7,853 nucleotides of DNA from Methanosaeta sp. UBA80 (GCA_002505805.1 DAWB01000037.1:495-8347), one strand, 5' to 3'; shown: positions 1-6,200, counted from the stretch's first letter. Translations and numbers: made by a program. The notes: generated by a model not told the origin, from the sequence alone.

Positions 1-27
1 ATAAAGATATAAGTTATCTTATAACTC
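1..27 (+). promoter_or_regulatory. AT-rich upstream region of the TPR gene with overlapping inverted repeats
   Basis: The 27 bases before the TPR gene are very AT-rich and hold two perfect 6-base inverted repeats: AAGATA (4-9) with TATCTT (15-20), and AGTTAT (12-17) with ATAACT (21-26). The stretch AAGATATAAG could serve as an archaeal TATA element, but it lies so close to the ATG at 28 that the transcript would be almost leaderless. No Shine-Dalgarno sequence is visible, which fits a leaderless message. Short AT-rich repeats arise easily by chance and the window begins here, so the call is weak. Confidence 0.25.
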
Positions 28-2445
28 ATGGATCAGCTAGTTGTTCTCCAGGAAATCTATGCCTCCTTTTCCAAGGGCACTGCTTCTCTTAGAGAGATAG
101 ATATCAATGCAATCGAAGGATGCTGCAGTGATCTGGTGGCTGGATTGCTGGAGGACAGCCTCAATGGACGGATTGAGGAGGAGATCTGTCGCGAACTTTC
201 AGATAAGCTAACCGATGTTTATGAACTGAAGCGCCTGGGAGATATCTGCCGTCGGGCAGGTCTTCCCCGCCTGGCAGCAGACACATACAAAAAGGCCATA
301 TCGATCTGCGTTGACCCGGTCTTGAGTCCGATTTTAAAGAACAATCTGGGTCAGGCTTATGCCGATCAGGGGAATATGAATCTGGCCTTGTCCTGTTACA
401 GGGAGGCGGCAGATATTTTCACCAGGGAGGGGGACAGGATCAGCCTGGCCCATGTCCTGGGAAACCTGGGATCAGCTTATCGAAAGGTGGGGGACTTTAG
501 CCGGGCCATAGAGAGTGCTAATAGCAGCCTGAAGATATTTGAGGCAGATGAGGACCGGCTCGGGATTGCCCAGATGACCGGCAGCATAGGCCGAATCTAT
601 GCCGATATGGGTGAGAGAGAGCTTGCGGCAAGGTACTTGGAGAGAAGCCTGGCCGACTTCCAGAGGCTGGGAGACAAGAGGGGAGCCGCCTGGATTCTCA
701 GCCGCCTGGAGTGGATAGCCAGAGGGAGCGGAGATCTGAATCGGGCCCTCGGCTATCTGCACTCCAGCATCTCCATATGGGAGGAGATGGGGGAGAGGGC
801 TAACCTCGGTGCCGTCCTGGCCGAACTGGGAAGCACCCTCTTGCAGATGGGACAGCCTTCTGCTGCCCGGGATCCCCTGGAGAGGGCAGTCCTGCTCATT
901 CCGGAGCACTCCCGGCTTAATTATCAGCGGGCTCTCTCCAGCCTGGCCAGGGTCTACAGCTCTCTGGCAAAGGAGAGCATTGTGGAGGCATTAAAGGTTG
1001 AGGGCTCTGATTTGCCAACAGTTGTGGAGAAGAGGAAGGAGGCAGCCCGCCTCTTTGCCAGTTCGGCAGATCGCTATCAAGAGCTTGCAGGTCCCCTTCC
1101 AAATGCCGAGATCAGATCCAAGGCTGCTTTAGCCCGGGGCCGATCCTATTTATCCCGAATCTATGAGCAGATGCCAGAACAGGAGGCAATGCTTCTGGCG
1201 GAAAAGGCCATGGCTGCTCTGGAAAGTGCAGCCTCTAGCAGCAATGAGGAGAAGAAGCCCGGCATTCTCGTATTGCAGAGGATCGCCTCAGGCTTGTGGC
1301 AGGCTCGCCGCACCGATCAGCTCGCCCATGATCTCCAGGAGATGAGATCTGCCCTTTCCTGCTCTGCCGAATATCTGATGCAGGCAGCCGGATCTCTATT
1401 TTCTGGGGGGGCAGCCAGCCATCTCCGCCGGGCATTGGAGAGCCTGAAATCAGCCATTGAGACTGAGATCCCGTCCACAGAGCAGGAGAAAAGGCATGAG
1501 GCTGCATTGTCTTTACGCCAGGCTGTCCGCCACTTTGTGATTCAAGAGAAGGAGAATGCAGATGCGATCTCCAGGATGATGGAAAGGGCAGCAGAGAGGC
1601 TCGAGGCACCGGATGATCTGGAGAAGCTGGAGGAAGATGGCGGCAGAGATAATTATGGGGGGCGGGAGGATGGCAGCGACAGCCTGGCCTGGAGCAGAGA
1701 AAGGGCAGCTCTTTTAGCCCTGGCAGAGGCCATGGCGATCTGCAATTTGATCTGTCTCCAGGAGGATTATGGAGCGCCTGGCAGCCAAGACTCGCCTGAG
1801 CCGGCGGACAGAGACAAGAGCGAGGCGGAGACTAATTTTTTAGACATCCCCGAAGAGGATGGACTTGTCCAGGAGAGGGAAGGAGAGTCTTTCTCCCCAT
1901 CCGATCGGCTGGAAGTCTGGGGCAGAAGGGATGTAAAAGAGAATGAACTGGTTCTGGCCGACAAAAGTATGGAGGGTGCATCTTCCTTATCCTGGGCCAG
2001 GGTAGCGTCTCCAGAGTGGGCAAGATCGTGTAATGAGCCAGCCCAGGCCTTCCAAAACGGCAGCTGTCTGCTCTTGCCGCGAGATGAACCGCCTCTGGAA
2101 AATGCTCTTTTCCAGGCGGAGCCGTGCACAGAGGCATACGCCGGGACAAAGGAGAGATTGGAGAGGGATAAGCCCACAGATATGGAAGAGGGACCTGAGA
2201 GGGAGCTATTAAGGGAGACTTTTAGAGAGAGCCCCGGCGGCAGCTACAATGGGACGATACCTCGATATGAGGCACCTGATGAAGAGATAGAGGACATCGG
2301 CTTTCAATTCACCCCGGCCTTGGATGATTTGGAGATGGAGCCCTCGGCCCATCCGATCTCCCCCAGAATTATTGCCGCTCTGAGGGGTCTGAGCATTCTG
2401 GTGTTATTGCTTTTGCTGATAGAGGCGATGCTATATTTGATATAG
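28..2445 (+). CDS. Tail-anchored TPR-repeat protein, function unknown
   Basis: This 805-residue protein is not a family I can name. Residues about 63-294 form roughly six TPR-like units with a near 40-residue period, with repeated patterns such as NLGSAYRKVGDFSRAIE (146-162) and SIGRIYADMGERELAARYLE (186-205). The long period resembles the TPRs of LGN or kinesin light chain rather than the 34-residue type; such repeats normally bind peptides or partner proteins. Residues about 300-580 look mostly helical and may hold degenerate repeats. Residues about 580-775 are rich in Glu, Asp, Ser and Pro and are probably disordered. Residues 788-805 are an almost uninterrupted Leu/Ile/Val stretch reaching the C-terminus, so the protein is probably tail-anchored with the TPR domain in the cytoplasm. 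There is no N-terminal signal peptide. The ATG at 28 is the first possible start because an in-frame TAA lies at 22-24. A role as a membrane scaffold is inference. Confidence 0.85.
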   Translation: MDQLVVLQEIYASFSKGTASLREIDINAIEGCCSDLVAGLLEDSLNGRIEEEICRELSDKLTDVYELKRLGDICRRAGLPRLAADTYKKAISICVDPVLSPILKNNLGQAYADQGNMNLALSCYREAADIFTREGDRISLAHVLGNLGSAYRKVGDFSRAIESANSSLKIFEADEDRLGIAQMTGSIGRIYADMGERELAARYLERSLADFQRLGDKRGAAWILSRLEWIARGSGDLNRALGYLHSSISIWEEMGERANLGAVLAELGSTLLQMGQPSAARDPLERAVLLIPEHSRLNYQRALSSLARVYSSLAKESIVEALKVEGSDLPTVVEKRKEAARLFASSADRYQELAGPLPNAEIRSKAALARGRSYLSRIYEQMPEQEAMLLAEKAMAALESAASSSNEEKKPGILVLQRIASGLWQARRTDQLAHDLQEMRSALSCSAEYLMQAAGSLFSGGAASHLRRALESLKSAIETEIPSTEQEKRHEAALSLRQAVRHFVIQEKENADAISRMMERAAERLEAPDDLEKLEEDGGRDNYGGREDGSDSLAWSRERAALLALAEAMAICNLICLQEDYGAPGSQDSPEPADRDKSEAETNFLDIPEEDGLVQEREGESFSPSDRLEVWGRRDVKENELVLADKSMEGASSLSWARVASPEWARSCNEPAQAFQNGSCLLLPRDEPPLENALFQAEPCTEAYAGTKERLERDKPTDMEEGPERELLRETFRESPGGSYNGTIPRYEAPDEEIEDIGFQFTPALDDLEMEPSAHPISPRIIAALRGLSILVLLLLLIEAMLYLI

Positions 2446-2459
2446 CATTATATCCTCTA
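2420..2459 (+). other. Two-part stem-loop over the stop codon of the TPR gene
   Basis: An upper stem pairs ATGCTATAT (2428-2436) with ATATAGCAT (2440-2448) around a 3-base loop, nine perfect pairs. A lower stem pairs TAGAGG (2420-2425) with CCTCTA (2454-2459), separated from the upper stem by an asymmetric 2/5 internal loop. The stop codon TAG (2443-2445) lies in the 3' arm and the next gene starts at 2474. No oligo-T tract follows, so it does not look like an ordinary archaeal terminator. It may protect or process the message, or limit readthrough into the methylase gene. The pairing is read directly from the sequence; the role is inference. Confidence 0.55.
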
Positions 2460-2473
2460 GAGCCGGCAGGCAG

Positions 2474-3061
2474 ATGAAGAAGAAGCAATTGGAGATGATC
2501 CTGGAGAGGCTGGAGGGATTTGGCCGCCCCTCTTTCCAGAGGGAGCAGTATGCCACGCCGGCAACTGTTGCGGCGGAGATGCTCTTTTTGGCCGCCATGC
2601 ATGATGACCTGGAAACTGTCTGCGATCTGGGATGCGGGACAGGGATCCTGGCCATAGGTGCGGCTCTGCTGGGGGCAAGAGCAGTGGGTGTGGAGATAGA
2701 CCGGGAAGCTCTGGCTGCAGCGCGTCGAAATGCCGCTCTGGTTGGCGCTGATGTGGACTTCATCCAGGGAGATGTGAGCCGAATCAGCCTGCGGGGTATA
2801 GACACCGTGATCATGAATCCTCCCTTTGGAGCCCAGAAGGCCAGCGCCGGGGACAGGGCCTTTCTCAGCCGGGCCATAAAGACGGCCAGAACGGTCTACT
2901 CTCTGCATAACCGGGGAAGCGAGAGGTTCATCAGGGCATTTGTTCAGCCCTGCACAGTTCAGGAGGTTCATCGTCTGGCCTGTCCCCTTAAGAGAAGCTT
3001 TGAGTTTCACAGCAGGTCGGTCAAGACCATAGAGGTTGAGCTGTATAGAATATCATGTTAG
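2474..3061 (+). CDS. METTL5-like N6-adenine RNA methyltransferase (COG2263 type)
   Basis: A 195-residue class I SAM-dependent methyltransferase. Motif I is DLGCGTG (51-57), the acidic ribose-binding loop is GVEID (72-76), GD at 99-100 is the likely adenine-contacting position, and the catalytic motif is NPPFG (115-119), the form used by enzymes that methylate exocyclic amines of bases, here adenine N6. The segment QYATPATVAAEML (25-37) and the block from GDRAFL to VYSLH (126-145) are typical of METTL5. Human METTL5 makes one m6A in 18S rRNA; small-subunit rRNA as the target of this archaeal relative is inference from homology. Human METTL5 needs the partner TRMT112, and no partner is encoded here. 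The length is normal for the family. The ATG at 2474 has only a weak purine-rich sequence before it (GGCAGGCAG), so it may depend on translation or transcription from upstream. Exosome and RNA polymerase genes follow on the same strand, a common archaeal setting for RNA-handling genes. Confidence 0.85.
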   Translation: MKKKQLEMILERLEGFGRPSFQREQYATPATVAAEMLFLAAMHDDLETVCDLGCGTGILAIGAALLGARAVGVEIDREALAAARRNAALVGADVDFIQGDVSRISLRGIDTVIMNPPFGAQKASAGDRAFLSRAIKTARTVYSLHNRGSERFIRAFVQPCTVQEVHRLACPLKRSFEFHSRSVKTIEVELYRISC

Positions 3062-3190
3062 CATAAACACGGGATCTATAGCTCCGGGCCCATGCCAGGC
3101 TTTAGATACTAGAAGCTACTGATGGGTCCTATTGCAGGAAATGGATCAAAAAACCAAATGAGATCAAGATTGCACTTATAGATTTGAATA

Positions 3191-3194
3191 GAGG
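3191..3194 (+). promoter_or_regulatory. Ribosome binding site that fixes the csl4 start
   Basis: GAGG lies seven bases before the ATG at 3202. It favours that ATG over an in-frame TTG at 3184, whose extra six residues (MNRGNI) do not belong to the Csl4 fold. The 140 bases from 3062 to 3201 otherwise hold no gene. They include TTATAG near 3176-3181, possible as a TATA element but so close to the ATG that the transcript would start near the ATG and lose this GAGG, so a promoter further upstream is more likely. Confidence 0.6.
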
Positions 3195-3201
3195 AAATAT
3201 T

Positions 3202-3759
3202 ATGGACGGCAGCTTTGTGCTTCCCGGCGATGTAGTGGGATCCACGGAGGAGTTTGTCTCCGGGGACTATACCTACTCCCGAGGGGGAAAGATATTTGCA
3301 TCAACCGCGGGTCTGGTCAATATCGACTCCAAGACCAGATCGGCCAGGGTCATACCCAAGAGCAATGCACCGGTGAGGCTCACCCAGGGGGATATAGTGG
3401 TGGGAGAGGTGATTGACCTCAAGGACAGCCTGGTCATCGTCTCACTGGCCTTCAAGAAGGGGCATGAGAATCGCCCGCTCTCTGATGAGGAGGCGACAAT
3501 ACACATATCCAATGTTAGAAGCTCTTATGTCAAGGATCTGCGTCACCTCTTCTCTCTGCGCGATATCCTCAAGGCCAAGATCATTGATGATCGGCAGATG
3601 AGGCTTTCCACGGGGGACGAGGACCTGGGAGTGATCAAGGCCTACTGCAATCGCTGCCTTACCGGTCTGGCCCGGAAGGACAGCAAGCTGGTCTGCCCCA
3701 ACTGCGGCAGCACTGAGACCCGCAAGATGAGCTCTGCCTATGGGCTGGGAGTGGTCTGA
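3202..3759 (+). CDS. csl4: Exosome complex RNA-binding subunit Csl4
   Basis: A 185-residue cap protein of the archaeal exosome, which degrades and polyadenylates RNA 3' to 5' in the cytoplasm. Csl4 sits on the Rrp41/Rrp42 ring, helps admit RNA and recruits the archaeal DnaG protein. Three parts are visible: an N-terminal beta domain beginning VLPGDVVGSTEEF (6-18) with the typical GG-x-IFASTAG segment (28-37); an S1 RNA-binding domain at about 60-138; and a C-terminal zinc ribbon with C149-x2-C152 and C165-x2-C168. Length and domain order are those of the family. The stop codon TGA shares its last A with the ATG of rpoL (TGATG at 3757-3761), so the two are probably co-transcribed and translationally coupled. 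Pairing of csl4 with rpoL is known in other archaea. Confidence 0.95.
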   Translation: MDGSFVLPGDVVGSTEEFVSGDYTYSRGGKIFASTAGLVNIDSKTRSARVIPKSNAPVRLTQGDIVVGEVIDLKDSLVIVSLAFKKGHENRPLSDEEATIHISNVRSSYVKDLRHLFSLRDILKAKIIDDRQMRLSTGDEDLGVIKAYCNRCLTGLARKDSKLVCPNCGSTETRKMSSAYGLGVV

Positions 3760-4034
3760 TGAATCTGAAGATCATCAAAAAGACGGACGACCAGGCCATC
3801 ATCGAGTTCATGGGTGAGGGGCACACCATCCTCAACCTGCTGCGAACGGAGCTTTTGGCGGATGAGAGGGTGCTCATGGCCACATATGACACCAAGTTTC
3901 CCATCATGGACAATCCCGTCTTCCGACTGACCACCAAGGATGCAGATCCCATTGTGGTCTTGAGGGAGGCGGCAGCACGAATCATCGGCCAGTGCCAGGA
4001 GTTCTCGGAGAAATATGCCGAGGCTGTAAACTAG
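3759..4034 (+). CDS. rpoL: DNA-directed RNA polymerase subunit L (Rpo11)
   Basis: A 91-residue homologue of eukaryotic RPB11/RPAC2 and of the bacterial alpha-subunit dimerisation domain. It pairs with subunit D to start assembly of the archaeal RNA polymerase. The core EFMGEGHTILNLLRTELL (16-33) is the diagnostic segment, where the GEGHT-x-N-L-L pattern matches the family's G-E-x-H-T-L-x-N-x-L motif. It is followed by an amphipathic C-terminal helix (about 65-90). The length is normal. The start overlaps the csl4 stop by one base, with GGGAG at 3747-3751 as a ribosome binding site inside csl4. Expression therefore probably follows csl4. The unit seems to end in the palindromic, T-rich region after 4088. 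Confidence 0.96.
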   Translation: MNLKIIKKTDDQAIIEFMGEGHTILNLLRTELLADERVLMATYDTKFPIMDNPVFRLTTKDADPIVVLREAAARIIGQCQEFSEKYAEAVN

Positions 4035-4057
4035 CCGGATAGAGAAGTAGGTGGATT

Positions 4058-4093
4058 TGATCTGCCGATCAGACCGTAGCCGGAAGGGCAGAT
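4058..4093 (+). other. Alternative pairing segments after rpoL
   Basis: ATCTGCC (4060-4066) is a perfect 7-base complement of GGCAGAT (4087-4093), which is also the left arm of the downstream palindrome. TGATC (4058-4062) and GATCA (4067-4071) form a further 5-base hairpin with loop TGCC. The left palindrome arm can thus pair with either an upstream or a downstream partner. An 8-base direct repeat, TAGCCGGA, lies at 4032-4039 and 4077-4084. The complementarity is seen directly; a regulatory switch is speculation. Confidence 0.35.
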
Positions 4094-4103
4094 TTAAATC
4101 TGC
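4088..4103 (+). terminator. Perfect 16-base palindrome with T-rich tail, terminator or operator
   Basis: GCAGATTTAAATCTGC is a perfect palindrome. As RNA it folds to a 6-pair stem with loop TTAA and is followed by a T-rich run (TATTATTT at 4104-4111, then TTTTTT at 4125-4130). It lies 54 bases after the rpoL stop, so it can end the csl4-rpoL transcript. As DNA its symmetry suits a dimeric repressor, and its core recurs at 4134-4146 before arsM. The two uses are not exclusive. Confidence 0.5.
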
Positions 4104-4133
4104 TATTATTTCTGTTTATTATGATTTTTTAGA

Positions 4134-4146
4134 AGATTTTAAATCT
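4134..4146 (+). promoter_or_regulatory. Second dyad and possible TATA element of arsM
   Basis: AGATTT-T-AAATCT repeats the core of the palindrome at 4088-4103, with one extra central T, about 44 bases downstream centre to centre (near four helical turns). The central TTTTAAAT can act as an archaeal TATA box; transcription would then begin near 4165-4170 and give a leader of roughly 55 bases before arsM. A repressor bound here would cover the promoter. No arsR gene is in the window, so the regulator, if any, is unknown. Confidence 0.4.
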
Positions 4147-4207
4147 CTCCATCTGTTCCATGATTGCTGCATGGTCATAAGGAGCAGAAATGGTAACTTC
4201 TGTATCC

Positions 4208-4212
4208 GGAGG
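4208..4212 (+). promoter_or_regulatory. Ribosome binding site of arsM
   Basis: GGAGG, nine bases before the GTG at 4222, is the best Shine-Dalgarno sequence in the window. It decides the arsM start in favour of this GTG over an in-frame GTG at 4051. The extra 57 residues from the earlier start match nothing in ArsM and would run through the palindrome and the T-rich tract. Confidence 0.75.
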
Positions 4213-4221
4213 AAAATCATA

Positions 4222-5049
4222 GTGAAAGATCAAGAGCTGAAGATGGCCTTAAAAAAGGGTTACTCCCGGGTGGCCAGGAGCGGCAGTTCATGCTGCCAGT
4301 CCGATTGCTGCGGCTCAGCCAAGCCGCAGCAGATAAGCCGGAAGATAGGATACACCGATGAGCAGATGGAGGCGGTGCCGGAAGGCTCCAACCTGGGGCT
4401 CGGCTGCGGCAATCCCGTGGCCATGGCTGGCCTGAAAGAGGGTGAGACGGTGCTGGACCTGGGATCTGGGGCTGGCTTTGACTGCTTCTTGGCCTCCCTG
4501 GCAGTGGGTGAAAAAGGTAAGGTCATAGGTGTGGATATGACCGGGGAGATGCTGGAGAGGGCGGCAGCCAATGCCAGGAAGGGAGGATACTCCAATGTGG
4601 AGTTCCGTCGAGGGGAGATTGAGGTACTCCCGGTTGAGGACGGTTCTGTGGATGCCGTCATCTCCAACTGTGTCATCAACCTGGTTCCGGACAAGGATAA
4701 AGCCTTCCGGGAGGCCTTTCGGGCTCTCAAGCCCGGCGGCAGGCTGACGGTCTCGGACATCGTCCTTCGAAGGAGTCTGCCCGACTTCGTCAAACAGTCC
4801 ATTCAGGCTCATGTGGGATGCCTGGCCGGAGCGGTATCCAAAGAGAGATACCTCCAGGCCATCAAGTCGGCTGGATTTGAGGATGTTTCAGTGATCGAGG
4901 AGTCTGATTTTCCTCTGGACTGTATGGCCAATGATCCCTCCGGCCAGGCTATTTTAGGGAGCCTTAAAGGCTCGCCAGCTGAGATGGAAAAAGTGCAGGG
5001 ATCAATATCCAGCCTCAAGGTAAGGGGCAGGAAGCCTGGATCGCATTAA
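4222..5049 (+). CDS. arsM: Arsenite S-adenosylmethionine methyltransferase ArsM
   Basis: A 275-residue cytoplasmic enzyme that transfers methyl groups from SAM to thiol-bound arsenite, giving methylated and finally volatile arsenicals. Motif I is VLDLGSGAGFDC (77-88), the acidic loop GVDM (103-106), and ISNCVINLVPDK (147-158) is the ArsM/UbiE-type signature. The As(III)-binding cysteines of the family are present: C62 in LGCGNP, C150 in SNCVINL and C200 in HVGCLAGA; the 50-residue spacing of the last two equals that in algal CmArsM. The N-terminus carries a cysteine pair cluster, SSCCQSDCC (22-30), one of which probably fills the fourth conserved position. Initiation is at GTG 4222, after GGAGG. 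The gene stands alone: no arsR, arsenite permease or reductase is visible. rtcA follows after 46 bases and could be co-transcribed. A related SAM methyltransferase with another substrate is unlikely given all cysteines. Confidence 0.92.
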   Translation: MKDQELKMALKKGYSRVARSGSSCCQSDCCGSAKPQQISRKIGYTDEQMEAVPEGSNLGLGCGNPVAMAGLKEGETVLDLGSGAGFDCFLASLAVGEKGKVIGVDMTGEMLERAAANARKGGYSNVEFRRGEIEVLPVEDGSVDAVISNCVINLVPDKDKAFREAFRALKPGGRLTVSDIVLRRSLPDFVKQSIQAHVGCLAGAVSKERYLQAIKSAGFEDVSVIEESDFPLDCMANDPSGQAILGSLKGSPAEMEKVQGSISSLKVRGRKPGSH

Positions 5050-5057
5050 TTAGATAG

Positions 5058-5092
5058 CTGATAACCGATCAGGGCAAGATATCAGGACCGAT
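5058..5092 (+). repeat. Interlocked short repeats just before rtcA
   Basis: ACCGAT occurs at 5064-5069 and 5087-5092, and ATCAGG at 5068-5073 and 5081-5086. CTGAT (5058-5062) can pair with ATCAG at 5068-5072 or at 5081-5085. These fill most of the 46-base arsM-rtcA gap. They could be a small operator or leader fold for rtcA, but the units are only six bases and may be chance. Confidence 0.25.
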
Positions 5093-5095
5093 GAG

Positions 5096-6130
5096 ATGAT
5101 AGAGATAGACGGCTCCTATGGCGAAGGCGGCGGCCAGATCGTGCGCACTTCAGTTGCTTTGTCCGCCGTAACCGGAAAGAGCGTGCTTATTAAAAGAATC
5201 CGGCAGGGTCGGCCCAAGCCCGGCCTGGCAGCTCAGCATGCTCAGGCCATTAAAACATTGGGCCAGATATGCAATGCAGACATAAAAGGGGCCGAACCGG
5301 GCTCCTCTGAGGTTCTATTCTGCCCCCAGGAGATCCGGGGTATCAGCCGCCGGGTGGAGATAGGGACGGCGGGAAGCGTGACATTGCTGATGCAGTGCCT
5401 CCTGCCTGCTCTGCTGCATGCAGAGGGAAGAACTTCCCTGCATGTGCAGGGAGGAACGGATGTGCAGTGGTCTCCCACCGTGGACTACTTCCAGAACGTC
5501 TTTCTTCCCGCACTCTCTTTTTTCGGAGGGAGGGCAGAGCTGCAGCTCCTGAGGAGGGGCTACTACCCCCGGGGTCAGGGAGAGGTGCTTCTGGAGGTTG
5601 AGCCATCGCATCTCAAGCCCGCTCACATCCGCCATGAGCCTCTCGCTGCATCCCAGAATAGAGTCAAGGGCATATCCCACTGCTCCAACCTGCCCCAGCA
5701 TGTGGCTGGCCGCCAGGCTGGCTCAGCCATCGAGCGCCTGCAGGAGGCGGGGTATGAGGCGCAGATAGCCCAGGAGACGAGCCGGCTCGCCTCTACCGGA
5801 AGCGGAATCAGCCTCTGGACGGCGGGAAAGGGTGCCAGCAGCCTGGGTGAGAAGGGCCTTCCGGCGGAGAAGGTGGGGCGAAGAGCGGCAGAGGAGATTA
5901 TCCGGGAGCTGGCGTCGCTTGCGGCAGTGGACGCGCACCTGGCCGACCAGCTCATCCCTTATCTGGCCCTGGCCGGGGGGAGCTTCACTGTGCGGGAGAT
6001 ATCGCTGCACACTAAAACCAACATCTGGACCGCGGGGCATTTTATGGATGCAAAATTTGAGATCACAGCGAAATGTGGCGTATTTGAGATAGAGAGCCGT
6101 TGGTTAAGCGCAAAATCTCCAGGCCAATGA
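5096..6130 (+). CDS. rtcA: RNA 3'-terminal phosphate cyclase RtcA
   Basis: A 344-residue enzyme that uses ATP to convert an RNA 3'-phosphate to a 2',3'-cyclic phosphate through a covalent protein-AMP intermediate. The N-terminus IDGSYGEGGGQIVRTSVALS (4-23) is the family signature, followed by RPKPGLAAQHAQAI (39-52). GGTDVQWSPTVDYFQNVFLP (119-138) and HLADQLIPYLALA (281-293) are further conserved blocks. The histidine that becomes adenylylated is most likely H305 in SLHTKTN (303-309), by alignment to E. coli His309. Length is typical. The ATG at 5096 begins the conserved sequence almost at once, with AGGA (5084-5087) as a weak ribosome binding site; an ATG at 5091 meets a stop after two codons. 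The usual bacterial partner, the ligase RtcB, is not in the window. The gene is on the same strand as arsM with a 46-base gap. Confidence 0.95.
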   Translation: MIEIDGSYGEGGGQIVRTSVALSAVTGKSVLIKRIRQGRPKPGLAAQHAQAIKTLGQICNADIKGAEPGSSEVLFCPQEIRGISRRVEIGTAGSVTLLMQCLLPALLHAEGRTSLHVQGGTDVQWSPTVDYFQNVFLPALSFFGGRAELQLLRRGYYPRGQGEVLLEVEPSHLKPAHIRHEPLAASQNRVKGISHCSNLPQHVAGRQAGSAIERLQEAGYEAQIAQETSRLASTGSGISLWTAGKGASSLGEKGLPAEKVGRRAAEEIIRELASLAAVDAHLADQLIPYLALAGGSFTVREISLHTKTNIWTAGHFMDAKFEITAKCGVFEIESRWLSAKSPGQ

Positions 6131-6155
6131 AATAAGACTTCATTTTCCAGAGAGG

Positions 6156-6200
6156 AAAAGGGCATTCTCCATGGCTTAAAGTGATCTTAGAGCCCTTTTT
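6156..6200. terminator. Terminator between convergent rtcA and glycosyltransferase genes
   Basis: For the plus strand, GGCTTAAAG (6173-6181) pairs with CTTAGAGCC (6186-6194) around loop TGAT with one mismatch and one G-U pair, followed by C and TTTTT (6196-6200). A larger alternative pairs AAAAGGGC (6156-6163) with GCCCTTTT (6192-6199), perfect over eight bases and symmetric, so it can also serve the minus-strand unit. The T-run ends on the stop codon of the opposing gene (6200-6202), so the two units are packed closely. Confidence 0.65.

Noticed and set aside
1767..2177. Minus-strand open frames opposite the acidic region of the TPR gene
   Set aside because: They mirror the GAG/GAT-rich sense codons as Ser/Leu-rich antisense and contain no recognisable motif or ribosome binding site.
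2369..3010. Long minus-strand open frame (213 codons) opposite the METTL5-like gene
   Set aside because: It is antisense to a clear methyltransferase, overlaps two other antisense frames, and its Ser/Arg/His-rich translation shows no domain.
3078..3091. Imperfect palindrome GGATCTATAGCTCC after the METTL5-like gene as a terminator
   Set aside because: It has a mismatch beside the centre, no loop room and no following T-run; too weak to call.
3184..3201. TTG start for csl4 giving six extra residues
   Set aside because: The ATG at 3202 has a well-spaced GAGG and starts the conserved Csl4 N-terminus.
3062..3201. C/D box guide RNA in the gap before csl4
   Set aside because: A TGATGG and nearby CTGA-like words occur, but no proper set of C, D', C' and D boxes at the right spacing.
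4051..4221. In-frame 57-codon N-terminal extension of ArsM from GTG 4051
   Set aside because: It runs through the palindrome and T-rich tract, resembles no ArsM N-terminus, and the GGAGG at 4208-4212 serves the GTG at 4222.
5315..5701. Minus-strand open frames inside rtcA
   Set aside because: rtcA is well conserved in the plus frame; the antisense frames are low-complexity Pro/Ser/Arg sequences.
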